A stretch of 64,000 nucleotides of DNA, taken from positions 9,157,849 through 9,221,848 of the forward strand of contig OZ014412.1 in NCBI GenBank assembly GCA_963965975.1, in the 5' to 3' direction. A program made the translations under genes and the position numbers. The notes beneath the pieces were generated by a model. It saw nothing but the letters and a program-made list of their open reading frames with translations. It made no database searches and was not told the DNA's origin. The DNA is from Xestospongia bergquistia (taxonomy: Eukaryota; Porifera; Demospongiae; Haplosclerida; Petrosiidae). Shown piece after piece: positions 25,546-36,123 of this stretch (its first letter is position 1; every line of letters starts with the position of its first letter).

Positions 25546-25783
25546 GTGTGTCTTTCTTCTCTTTCATCTACAAGCACTACATCTTTTCCTTTTGTCTTTA
25601 TCTCTTTTTTACTATACATGTAGTTTGTTAATGTTTTGGTACTCCATGTCAGTATCCTTTCAAGTTAGTCAAATTAAGATAGAATGCTCATCCATTACAA
25701 GAATATTAAATAAAATGAGTGAGATGTATAATATACATCTCACAACTTTATTTCACTTCAAAACTAATTAATTATTACAACGA

Positions 25784-25955
25784 ACAATTTGTAGCTTACA
25801 TGCATCAGTGGATTACATTGAATCTAGAATTTATGGAATCATCAGACCATTTGTTGGTATGTTGTACAATTACAAAGTATCAAATTATACCGTGAGTAAT
25901 TCACATGAATTCTAGATTCCATAGTAATACACCCATGTAAGGTACAAATTAGTTC
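25784..25955. mobile_element. Second, diverged MITE of the 12261-12492 family
   Basis: AATTTGTAGCTTACATGCAT on the left is complementary to CATGTAAGGTACAAATT on the right. The internal ATTCTAGATTCCATAGTAAT resembles the first element, as does the central TTGTTGGTATGT. It lies between the two direct repeats at 25405 and 26105. Confidence 0.75.
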
Positions 25956-26329
25956 ATTTATAGTAACATATTCATTTACAATGTAGTAATGTACATAATA
26001 TATATACATTAGCTTGAAATATGACTCTAGTTGACATGTTTAGTCTATCATATTTACTGTACAAGCCATATTCATTCAGTAATAAATGAAGTATAGACAT
26101 ACATGTGATGTACATATAATATATAATGTTCTATATTCTACAATGACTATATGTCAAATATATATAATATGTACTGTATGTTTTGTATATACATATAGTT
26201 CACATAATTATAAATATATTTAAAATACATAATTCTTTAATTACTTGATGTTAACAATTAAGTTAGAGAATGTATGTTAATGTTATGTAACTTAAATAAC
26301 ATAAAAAAGCCTTGTTACTTTGGAGTACA

Positions 26330-26540
26330 ATAAGTTAACACAAAGTTAATCTTAGTCTAATGTGAATTGCATAATTAACTTACTGAACAAGTTAACAGAC
26401 ATAGTATTAATTTGGAGGACAATAACTGAAGTCATCACAAAGCTAATCTTGAAAACTGTTAGACTGGTGTAAATTTACGTAATTAACTTACTGAACAAGA
26501 CAACAGACATACTATTAATGGGGTAAAACATAATGTCAGT
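26330..26540. repeat. Two diverged tandem units of about 105 bp
   Basis: Both units contain AATTAACTTACTGAACAAG and ACAGACAT(A)..TATTAAT. They lie in AT-rich intergenic DNA upstream of protease copy 2. Confidence 0.75.
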
Positions 26541-26949
26541 CACTTTATGGATTCTACTTCATTGATAGTCAAGAAAACTTTACATGTTACATTGTATATC
26601 AATCAAGCATGTTTGCCAATTTAGCGGTAGTCTGGATTGTTCATTGACATGTAATACAGTCAGGAACATTCTAATCTGACTTCATTAATTGTGACCAAAC
26701 AAAAGTATCCCTCGGTATTATAGAGATGTTCTTTATTCCAAAGTTATACTCTTTTAAATGCTTATGAATAAATTATTACCATAACTACTGAGTAACCTAG
26801 TAGCCTAGGGCTACGGTTTGTGGGGTCATTTGTGATTGATAAGTTTCATAGTACTAATAATATCTCAATCAAATCAACTACAACACTATACTATTGAAAC
26901 ATGTTGTTACCATGACAACATGGTACTATTCATGACAATATCAGAAGAG

Positions 26950-26957
26950 TATATAAA
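26950..26957 (+). promoter_or_regulatory. TATA box of protease copy 2
   Basis: TATATAAA lies 88-95 bp upstream of the ATG at 27045. The leader ends with GCAAGTTTTAA, as in the other two copies, but the sequence above the TATA box is diverged. Confidence 0.6.
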
Positions 26958-27044
26958 TGGAGATCAACTATAGAAAATTAAGCACTGCTGTTGCAACCAA
27001 TGCTATTAACTTATCATTAACTTCTTTGCAAGTTTTAAGTTACA

Positions 27045-28130
27045 ATGAAGGTATTGATCCTTTTTGTGTTGACTAGCTCTGTTCTCATTTGGAAGTCCAT
27101 AGACGCTGGACCTGCTAAAAATGGATGGAAAAAAATTCAGTTCTCTCCTATAAAGAACATCATTGGTCTGCCTGTCCAATTCAGCAACAAACCTGCACCT
27201 CCTGAGGGTACAGATGAATTCCTGGAGGGTCTTTGACTCGTTATGGTGACCAAAGATGGATATGAATATACCGGATCACTAGAAGAGGTGGAGAATCTCT
27301 TCTACACAAAAGAAGATAAAGATGATGAAAATGAGGAACTTCCCACACACTCTCATGATAAATCTCAAGATGAGAAAATGCCCTCACATCCTCATGATAT
27401 ATCTCAAGATGAGGATGTACTTACACATGCTAACAATGATTTTCGTAAGGTTCTAGAAGATTCACTGGAGGATCTAGCTGAGAAACGTTCTGTCATTGGA
27501 ACCGACCAACGTCAAAAACAAGTTCCAAACAGTTTTCCTTATACAGCTATTGGACGTGTTGCTCTCGGATGTACTGGAACATTTATAGCTCCAAAGACTG
27601 TTCTGACTGCTGGCCATTGTGTCTATGGTAGGAGTGGATGGTATTCTCGTTTGGATGTGTATCGTGCAAAGGACTGTGATCCAGATCAAGGGACAAAGCA
27701 CACTTGGAATGTTGCTGTTACCCTTGCTGCATGGATTAACGATCGTATCCCTGAAAATGACATTGGGTGGATCATTGTTGATACTCCCTCTTTAGTGTCA
27801 ATGAGCTTTACTTTTATGACTCCTCCAGTTACTTCAACAACTATCTTTATCTATGGTTACCCAGCAGATCTTCCAACAACAAGACGCCCAGATTGGTGTC
27901 TCTATGGTACCAATTGTCCTCTTGCTATAGTTGAATCTAAACGTCTGAAGTACACATGTGATACTTATGGTGGTAACAGTGGTAGTGGTGTCTACTATAA
28001 CAGAAATGGTAGGTACACAATCATTGGAGTACATGCTTATGGTGTCTATCAAGGAACAAACAGTGGTACTCGTATGACCACCTGGTACTACATTTTAACT
28101 CATTATGTTATTCGTTTTTATGGTGCATAA
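27045..28130 (+). pseudogene. V8/glutamyl-endopeptidase-like serine protease copy 2, one in-frame stop
   Basis: Intronless, with a signal peptide (MKVLILFVLTSSVLIW), propeptide and full protease domain. TAGHC, ENDIGW and YGGNSGSG supply the His-Asp-Ser triad. A TGA at 27234-27236 interrupts the propeptide after LEGL, where copies 1 and 3 have Arg and Gln. The frame stays open for a further 295 codons to a stop at about 28128. Everything else is intact, so the lesion is recent, tolerated by readthrough or reinitiation, or an error. Translation restarted at Met 27243 would lack the signal peptide. The propeptide linker holds Asp/His-rich repeats (SQDE, HPHD). Confidence 0.8.
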
Positions 28131-29311
28131 TGGCTGACTAATTTCCCATTCATGTGCTAATGAACTGAGATAAGAATTTAGTAGTAGAATTCTTGAGTAG
28201 TTTTGTCAATTCCTTCTTTTAATATTATCAGTTTTAGCTGCCCACCAAAATTAAATATGATAAAAGAGCTCCCTGTAGCAGTCCAGGTCTGCGTGGCAGC
28301 CATTAGACGGAAAAGTTACCCAAATTTTTAACCCCTTCTCTCAAGCTTCTATAGCATTCATTCACGTGAGCAGACCTAAAGGAACTGTTATATTGTTCGA
28401 TGGATGGAAGGAACAAACAATAATGAAGAATAATGATTGACTGTGACAGCAAATACATGTAAATGTATTTATTTCATAAATAAAAAGTAACACAAAAAAC
28501 AATGTTATTAATTTCACATTAAAGTATGGTGTTTGTTTGTAGACTACCTAGACACTTAAAAATGTAAATAATATAAATATTAACTGTTGTCCGAAGACGA
28601 GGTAATCCTGGCTGGAGCGTCAATTTGACAAGTGACTTGGCATCAATTGGCTATATTAATATAATCATTTACTAAAGGGTTAAAAATAACTATATATTAC
28701 CTCTCCTGTTAAAAGGATTATGACCATACTTCTTTAAATAGGGTACAATGTTCCTAGTAATACATCTAATGTGAAGTAAGTCCATTGATCATTCCTTTCA
28801 TTGTATTTCCCACATCTTTCCACCCATCTACTCAACCAACCATCTATTTATCCATCCTTCTGTCTGTCTGTCCATTGGATCTGTCCATCTATCCATCTAT
28901 TCACCCATTCATCCATTTCATATCTACTTACATCAGATCAAATACTACTCCATCAGATGTACACAAAGGATGTTCAAATGATTGAAGAGACAAACTAGAC
29001 ACACAATATTATCAAACCAGTTGTATTATATGTACTGACCTACAACAATTAAATGAAAGTCATTTGAATTCTGATCTTTCACCCTTAGCAGCAGCTGCTG
29101 CCTTCTTTAATATTGTGGACCATTCTTTACAAGTGAGGTATCTTATTAAAAGAGAAAGAAATGGAACCTAAAATGGGAACATAATCTAACTACTTCTAGA
29201 CTTGGTCATCTTTGTATATTAAACTTACAATTTGTCTTTCTAATGCTGCTTTTACCCATATTGACACTGCGACAGTTGAAAAGAGGTTAAAAATTAAAGA
29301 CCTAAGATGGC
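28131..29311. other. Intergenic, with dispersed repeat 28620-28818
   Basis: No gene recognised. 28620-28818 is about 90 percent identical by eye to 34332-34530 in the same orientation (GTGACTTGGCATCAATTGGC, TTCTTTAAATAGGGTACAA). Confidence 0.7.
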
Positions 29312-29716
29312 CAAAGTTCCGCCAAACCCACAGAGGTATTTGCTAATTACTGGATTTATCCAGCTCACTACAATGCCAAAGGATCAACATTAGGCAAACA
29401 GTTGATCTTCAAACTCATCTCTTGTACTGATCGGATCTGGGAGACAATAAGTCAGGCTGTAGTAGTATCTGGTGAACTGGAGCTACTGTAGTTAAAGTCT
29501 CAACAATGAATGTCAACCCAAATTCTTCAGACCCAAACATTAAAGTGATATGTGTGTATACTACAGCAGAAGATAGAGATGAGGTCAATATGAAGTTAAT
29601 TCCTTATGTACGTGAGACAATACGATATAAAATTGATGCAGAGACTCATGCTGGGAGATATGCTTGTCGTCATGGTGATGGTACTGTAACGTCGAGGACA
29701 CTGGAATGGAATAAAG
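29312..29716 (+). pseudogene. UPF0696 (C11orf68/BLES03)-like fragment with one frameshift
   Basis: One frame reads FANYWIYPAHYNAKGSTLGK, then IWETISQAVVVSGEL. After a one-base slip at about 29480 the frame continues ATVVKVSTMNVNP, then VICVYTTAEDRDEV, then a YKIDAETHAGRYA segment. WIYPAH, SGEL-G, KVST, ICVYT and YK-D-x-x-T-x-x-G-x-Y match my memory of the UPF0696 family. It ends at a plausible donor (AAAG/GTAATA), but no start or further exons could be placed. A broken or partial gene is the best reading; a base-call error could also explain it. Confidence 0.5.
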
Positions 29717-30111
29717 GTAATACAAAATTTAAAGACTAATTGTATTATTCTCTGAAGATCAAAGCTTTGTGTATTTTAATATTTCATGTAGACTGGTTTC
29801 ATTAATTTTGTTGAAAGTAAAATGTTTGAATGCAGAGATATATAACTACTAAATGAATATAGTAATGACAGTATAAACATATTTAATGGCTACAAGTCAA
29901 TAAAATTGTTGTAGCAAGTGAATTATCTAGACATTCCATTGATTTATTAGTTAATTATTAATAATACTCTTAAGTAGTAGGTGGAGCTCTAATTAATTAT
30001 TATTATTATCCTATATACCATGTGTGGTTCTCACTGAATATGTCATCTAACACAAAACTCTGTTATCTTGTAAATAGCTGTAAGAGGACATGTGTTAACT
30101 CAACTGTATTA

Positions 30112-30350
30112 ACTGATCATGTCAATAATCATTGTCCCTTAAAACTAGATGCTTTCCAGTGTCCTCTATGTCATCATGTAACTAGTACTGATTGTAACAT
30201 TATGACTTAATATCATATTTATTCTCATTACACTAGTGACAAATCCTACCACTGTCTAGACTGTACTGGTTCATTTAGTCTAGAAGATAACCTTAAGACA
30301 TGTTGTGTGTATCATCAAGTCGAGACATCTGTCTTACCACCAGTATCAGA
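30112..30350 (+). pseudogene. Decayed C2H2-zinc-finger-like segment
   Basis: One frame reads FQCPLCHHVTSTD, a stop at 30208-30210, then SYHCLDCTGSFSLEDNLKT. The C-x2-C pairs and spacing suggest two zinc fingers, but expected His positions are degraded and a stop interrupts the frame. Confidence 0.3.
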
Positions 30351-30404
30351 GTACAACATCATTTGGCCACACCCAATCCACTGACCATAAAATACCTAAC
30401 ATTG

Positions 30405-30680
30405 TCTGTACTTTAAATGTATCATTTAATACAATTCCAATTAAAACTGTTTTATTGCCAAACTTTTTGCCATTTTTATATTTACCATAAATAAAAATTG
30501 TATATTTGTCATTTAGACATGTCACTGCATTACATGTTAATCTATTGCTACTAGTATATATCATCAAGTAGTAGCACTTATAATACAGAGAGGAAGATCT
30601 TTGTGTTAGAAGGTGACAGCAATTGTTCAGTCTCTCTGATCTGTATGGATCTCATCCAGTTTCTTGATATCTTGTGAGAG
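30405..30680. repeat. Diverged direct repeat, partner at 32810-33085
   Basis: Shared blocks include ATCTGTATGGAT and TTGATATCTTGT in the same order and orientation, about 2.4 kb apart, with moderate identity. On the minus strand both read QDI-x-x-LD-x-IHTDQ, which hints at an old duplicated coding exon, unidentified. Confidence 0.5.
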
Positions 30681-30879
30681 TACTGAACATTGTAAACATA
30701 CAATAAACATACAACAAACAAGTTAAATGGTAAATAATTATTTTAACAATTAAAAGCCAGAATAAAAATAATTGTCTAAAAAGAACTTGATTAAAATTAA
30801 CATTGAAACAGAAATTAAAATTTCAAATAGGTAAAGAGTCCAATGAAAAAAGGTTTCCAGAGAACCGTTACTATATCAT

Positions 30880-30970
30880 CAGCACGCGACTAGAGAGGAA
30901 CAGCAAACGCGTGACCTGTCATTATGGCGGGAAAATATGACAGTAGCACGAGCGTACAGCAAAACGCTTA
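30880..30970. promoter_or_regulatory. CpG-rich block with E2F-like motif
   Basis: ACGCG, CGCGTG and TGGCGGGAAAAT (30925-30936) stand out in an AT-rich, CpG-poor region. An ATG at 30924 opens a 22-codon frame starting MAGKYDSSTSVQQN. A similar block lies at about 32420-32475. Confidence 0.3.
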
Positions 30971-31684
30971 CAAGAATAGCAAAATACTTTAATAGGTTTT
31001 TAAATTAATTATTAAAAAAAGATTTTTAATTAAATAATTTAGGTTTTTGTTAAAAAAATATGAATGATAATATGATCTAAAGAAATGTTAAAATTAGTTA
31101 TACTGACTAATACAATAGTTGTAAAAAGATTAAATTCAGTATGATTGTAACTAATTCAATTTTCAAAGTTATATTAAATCTAGAATGTCACCTTGAAATT
31201 TCAAAGTTGGTGATTAGCAATCAACTTAAACAATAACTAAAATTAAGATAATTGACTTGAATAAGTTTTAGTAAAAATGTTTTTTTGAGAAGTTCAATAT
31301 AATAAATTAAAACAATATACTAATAAACTACTTTAAACATGAAAAAATTACAATAAAAAAGAAAGAAAACAAACAAACAATAAATTAAAATAAGACAGTT
31401 TCAGTAGTTGAAAGTCCCCAAGAGTCCAGTCACTCCACAAGTAGAGAACATAGAGAAAGAAAGAGAGAGTTAGTTGTAACAACTGGATTACTAAAGATGG
31501 ATGAATGGATGGATAGAGAGCTCACCTTCTTCACCAGTGCTGCTCCTGCAAGGAAAGAAAAAAGTAACTAAACTAGTAGAGACAATGAATGGATAGAGAT
31601 GAAGAGAGACAGAGGAAGTGAAAAGGGGCCATCAACACACACACACACACACAGCACACACACACGCACCCTAGAAGATCAGAG

Positions 31685-31757
31685 CTCCTCCCCGCCACCT
31701 GGCGGCCTAGGATATTAAAAAAAAATTTTTTTTAGGCCGCCAGGCGGCAGGGAGGAG
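31685..31757. other. GC-rich hairpin, 25-bp arms
   Basis: The left arm 31685-31709 (CTCCTCCCCGCC...GGCGGCCTA) pairs with 31733-31757 with two mismatches, across a 23-base A/T loop. (CA)n repeats sit to the left at about 31634-31668. It could be a foldback element or a structured RNA; sequence alone does not decide. Confidence 0.75.
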
Positions 31758-31904
31758 ATAATTAATAGAGTTTGTATGAGTGTGTGTATAGTGTATGGGC
31801 TGAATAGCCCAAAATAAAATTAAAAAAAAAATTAAAAGAAGAGGAAAGAAGGCTTGAAGGAAGACAGAAGAGACCAGGCAGGAGAGCGACTCATCTTTTA
31901 CATC

Positions 31905-32040
31905 CAGAGAACATCAGAATAGACACGAGAACACCAGAGAAGAACAGTTAATAACATCAGAGAACACCAGAGAAGAACAGTCAAGAACATCAGAGAAGAA
32001 CAGTCAAGAACACCAGAGAACACAAGAAAAGAACAGTTGA
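31905..32040. repeat. Short tandem repeat, about 23-bp units
   Basis: AACACCAGAGAAGAACAGT and AACATCAGAGAAGAACAGT alternate about five times. No open frame spans it. Confidence 0.85.
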
Positions 32041-32162
32041 GTCCTGTAGAAACGAAGAGAGAAGAGGTTTTTTTTTAATTCAAAAAATCAATTGACAAAA
32101 TTAAAAAATAAAATAAAAGTTAAAGAACAAAAAAGAAAAGAAAACAGATAAAGATGACATAA

Positions 32163-32407
32163 CTAAAATAAAAAAAAGATGATCCAGCGACGAGAGGTTA
32201 TCCAACGATGAGGCGAGTTGATCCAACGAAGTATGAGATGATCCATCGATGAGATGTCCTAGAGAACATAGACAGAGAAAGAGAGAGTTATTTGTAACAA
32301 CAGCAGAACAGATGTGAGATGGATGGATGGATGGAGAGATAACTCACCTGATAATAAAAGTATGCAAAATGGAGTACTTTAAATATACTATCAAGAAATC
32401 TCGTCAT
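32163..32407 (-). CDS. Hypothetical two-exon 51-residue ORF
   Basis: An ATG at 32407 reads MTRFLDSIFKVLHFAYFYYQ to a strong donor (CAG/GTGAGT, exon end 32348). An acceptor (TTCTCTAG) at 32259 continues the frame in 32258-32163 to a TAG. The second exon consists of degenerate 24-bp repeats (CGTTGGATCA). TTTGGCGGGAAA (32448-32459) lies about 40 bp upstream. The intron block is related to 31443-31526, which also ends in a minus-strand donor. The product resembles nothing I know; this may be a non-coding transcript. Confidence 0.25.
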
Positions 32408-33349
32408 GCTTCAATTTGACAAGCAGTCGACACAAACCCGTGACAAATTTGGCGGGAAAAAACTACACGCGTGAGCAACATTAATTGATTTTTAATTGAT
32501 TTTTAATTGATTTGATTAATATCTAATTAAAATCTTCAAAATAATTATACAAGTATTTTTAACATTCTACAAGTTGTTAGTAGAAAGAAATATAGCAATG
32601 TCTATATACAATAAAAGGTATAATATATTTCTATCAGAAACTTCCAAACTAGACAGTAGTGGTCTCAGGCTTTTTCTATAACAATATGGTTGCACATGTG
32701 TTTATATTATGAATTAGTGAAACTAGTGTATGTATGAAGGAGACAGCTATCTAGTTTAGCCCACTAGCTAAATGAACCTAGATCTGTCAGTGCTAGCTTC
32801 AAAAAAATTCTACATTTTAAATATATCATCTTTTAATGGACGCATTACAGTTTTAATTTTATTGACAAACTTTACGTTTTATAAATTTTAGCCATGAATT
32901 AAAAACTGTAGGTTTGCCATTTAAACATGTTAATGTGTTACATGAGAATCAAGTGTCACTTAGTTTACTACATATGTAGAGAGAGTAAGATGTTTGAGTT
33001 GAAAGTTGACAGTGATTATGTAGTCTATCTGATCTGTATGGATATCGTCCAGATTGTTGATATCTTGTAAGGATATGTCTTGATAACGTTATCCTATAGG
33101 ACGATATCAATAAGGACGATATGTCTTGTCTTTACTAATGGACAATAACAAACATAATTATAATACTACTACTAATAATAATTATTATAGTACTTGAAGA
33201 TGCAGTATTATCAATGTACTGCAATATTTATCACAAAGTTGTTTGTGTTCTTTAATAGTACCTTTGTTCAATGACTTTCATCACTTTACTATTTCTTAAT
33301 TCATCCTCAGTCTCATTCCTCTCAGGTTTTCTATAACTTTGTCTATTCT

Positions 33350-33440
33350 TTGTAGCTATAGAAAAGACTCAGTCTGAAAAGTTTATATCGGTTATAAGAC
33401 TCAGTCTGAAAAGTCTATGCTACTTATAAGACTTAGTCTG
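33350..33440. repeat. Tandem repeat, about 40-bp units
   Basis: AAGACTCAGTCTGAAAAGT recurs twice, with a third diverged copy (AAGACTTAGTCTGACAAAT). Confidence 0.8.
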
Positions 33441-34099
33441 ACAAATGGAATAATGGACAAATGGTTACACAATGGACACATATGGGTCCAGACACTATCT
33501 TATAAGAGTTTTATATTCTTCATAAAGTCCTTTTAAAGGAAGTCTAGCCTCAGGATTAATGACTTGTAAACAATATTTAGGATCTGTTCTAGCTCTTTTA
33601 GTTCCAAATGGTTAATATAAAAACATTGTTCATTACAAACACAGACATAACAGTACTAGACAGTGTGAAAAAAGAGTCTTATTGCACAAAATTTTCAATA
33701 AACTTTGAATATAAACAGTTACTATGCAATAGGAAGTCTACAAAATTTGTTATGAAGGTGTTTTGTTTCCTACATAACAAATTTAGTAAATTTAAGACAG
33801 ACATGTACCTACTATTTACATGCAAATTTCTGTTTGAAATCTTTTACATGATAAAATCCTTTTTGTTAGACTCAGTCACAATATTATAATCTAATACAAT
33901 GTTCATACCTTCTTCATCTATAGTTGTTCTTCATGTAATGAAAACTTGAAATTTTAAAATTTTTAAGTGCAGTTGGGTCCTATGTAACAACATTGGGGAT
34001 GACCCTACTAATTTTAAAGTAATTATGATAATTACCTGTATAGTTATTATGTCACTTGTCTTAACATTGTCAGTGTCAATCTCTCAATTACCTACAGAA
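33441..34099. other. Intergenic, no gene recognised
   Basis: A 93-codon open frame at 33608-33889 is AT-driven, with no motif or splice-linked partner. Confidence 0.4.
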
Positions 34100-34162
34100 A
34101 CAGAGGAAGAGATGTTAACACTGAGGCATAATATGCCTCAGTGTTAACATCTCTTCCTCTGT
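34100..34162. repeat. Perfect 63-bp palindrome
   Basis: A 31-bp arm (34100-34130, ACAGAGGAAGAGATG...) is followed by one base (34131) and its exact reverse complement (34132-34162). No mismatch. Confidence 0.97.
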
Positions 34163-34168
34163 AAAAAT

Positions 34169-34211
34169 AATAGTCACATTGTTACTATATTATAGTAACA
34201 ATGTGACTATT
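34169..34211. repeat. Perfect 43-bp palindrome
   Basis: 21-bp arms (34169-34189 and 34191-34211; AATAGTCACATTGTTACTATA and complement, split by one T). It lies six bases after the preceding palindrome. Confidence 0.95.
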
Positions 34212-34331
34212 TTTATTAAAGACTTTGAAGGTGATTAGACAATGATATTGACATGTCATGAAATCATTACTGAATTAAACCACACCCATATTGATTAAAG
34301 ATGTAATACCTTCTGAATTTTTATAAAAATT

Positions 34332-34530
34332 CAATTTGATAAGTGACTTGGCATCAATTGGCTAAAAAATATAATCAATTACTAAAGGGTTAAAAATAAC
34401 CATCTATTACCTCTCGTGTTAAAAGGATTATGACCATACTTCTTTAAATAGGGTACAATATTCCTAGTAATACATCAAATGTGAAGTAAGTCCATTGATC
34501 CATTCCCTTCATTGTATTTCCCACATCCTT
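34332..34530. repeat. Second copy of the 28620-28818 dispersed repeat
   Basis: Same orientation, few substitutions and small indels. Homology starts at CAATTTGA and stops after CCCACATC in both. No inverted termini were noticed. Confidence 0.9.
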
Positions 34531-34758
34531 TATTAGTAAACTTTATTAACTAGAACTATAATGGTGAATATTGTACAGACTTCATGCCATATCTACAGCT
34601 AACAAGCACCTTTAAGCATCAATCACAGTCATAAAAGCTATCACACGATATATATCTAAAAAGTCTTTACCAGTTAAAATTAAACTGTCATTAAATAAAA
34701 ATTGTGAAACTATGTCAAAACCAAATCAATTACAAATTAATATAGCTAAGAAAACACT

Positions 34759-34896
34759 TGTAAAAAATATGCAAAAGATTGTGGAGACTGTTTTAAAGAA
34801 ACTGTTGAATGGATACAGTGTAACTCCTGTCTATTATGGATGTACCTTACATGTACTATTCCAAAAATAAATGCAATAGATGATAACTATGTTTGA
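34759..34896 (+). pseudogene. PHD-finger-like fragment
   Basis: A 45-codon frame begins CKKYAKDCGDCFKETVEW, then IQCNSCLLWMYLTC, and ends at a TGA. The W-I-Q-C-x-x-C...C spacing recalls a PHD zinc finger of the kind carried by some transposable elements. The usual W-Y-H is replaced by W-M-Y, so the fold is probably lost. Confidence 0.4.
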
Positions 34897-35827
34897 CAAT
34901 TCTTGATATTGAGCATGACACTAAATAGTATAGTTGTCTGCTTGTGTCAAAATATTTGTTTTATTGTGTTAGTTTCATATTACTAATGTAAATATCATTA
35001 TGTTCCTTTTATGTTACAAAAAATAAAAATCCTTACCTAAATACTCTTCATCATTATTTTTTGTTCCTTCTATCTAATTTTATAACAGTTCTTTTTGTTC
35101 TTCCAGACAAGCATAAGGCAATCAATTCACAATGTGCAGCTTTTGCCAATGTGAGAGAATGCAATTAAAAACTTGGAAAGAAAGAGTTAAAAATTTGGAT
35201 AACCTTAGGTTCATGTAATGCTTATCAGTCCAGAGAAGCTTGATATATGTGAGGTCATTGTGCGTAACTTTAGGATGAAAATGAAACTACAACAAGATGA
35301 TTTTCATTGTATTTAAATCAGGAAAAATTAAGTGTCTTTTCACTTACTCAAAATTAGTTTGGAAGAAGGAAGGGGATAGAGTGCTCTTGATGTTTGACCA
35401 GCAGGGAGGTGTTTTACTAACTCTTGGTTGTTGACAATGGTGTAAAGTCAGCTGATGTGATTCTCTATCCCCATAACGTGAGTTCAAGCCCTTTTTCTTG
35501 AGTAAATGCCAACAATGATAGGTAAAGTCCAGAAGACTATTTGATTGGCAGTCAAGTGTGCTATCTGATGTTGAGATATCATCACCAGATTACAATTATT
35601 TTAGGTTTGGATAAAAGACCATTGCCATTTGGTGTTAAATGTGAAGGCATCCTTATGTAACAATAACAGCAACAACACAGTAACAGCTAGAGGGATGTGC
35701 CTTTGCTTGAGACAACAATAGAAAACAATCTAAAGAGAATAGCTCAGCTTGGCAAATATTTACAGCTGTTTTGGTATAAACTTTGGATGGTGAATGTTTT
35801 GGACAACTCAATGGGGTTATGAAGAAG

Positions 35828-35863
<36 letters not shown>

Positions 35864-35951
35864 AGAATGAGATGCTTCCACTACTCAGAGAGAGTAATTG
35901 ACAGAAGTATTCCTAGTGCCAGCTTTTCTAGACTAATGTATGCAACATATA
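34897..35951. other. Intergenic, no gene recognised
   Basis: Contains a (GA)n run at about 35831-35861. No credible frame. Confidence 0.5.
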
Positions 35952-36048
35952 CAATGAAGGAGTCTGGTAGTCTGAAGTATGTTGTATAACTCATACTCTT
36001 TTTCATTGTAGTATCTTCATAACATGACACCACTAATTAGTATATAAA
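35952..36048 (+). promoter_or_regulatory. Proximal promoter of protease copy 3
   Basis: TATATAAA at 36041-36048 lies about 80 bp upstream of the ATG. The 90 bp above it match the promoter of copy 1 (9441-9570, minus strand) block by block. The leader contains CAAGCTGTTCAAAGGACTT, close to CAGCTTTTCAAAGGATTTT of copy 1. Confidence 0.65.
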
Positions 36049-36123
36049 ACAAACTAACCACCACAGAGCCATTCTCCACTCATCAAGCTGTTCAAAGGAC
36101 TTCACTTGTTCTCCAAGTTTTAA

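Noticed and set aside
27234..27236. Selenocysteine TGA
   Set aside because: The position is Arg or Gln in the paralogues, not Cys, and I saw no SECIS-like element after the gene.
33608..33889. 93-codon hypothetical protein
   Set aside because: Composition is that of AT-rich intergenic DNA, with no motif, promoter or linked exon.
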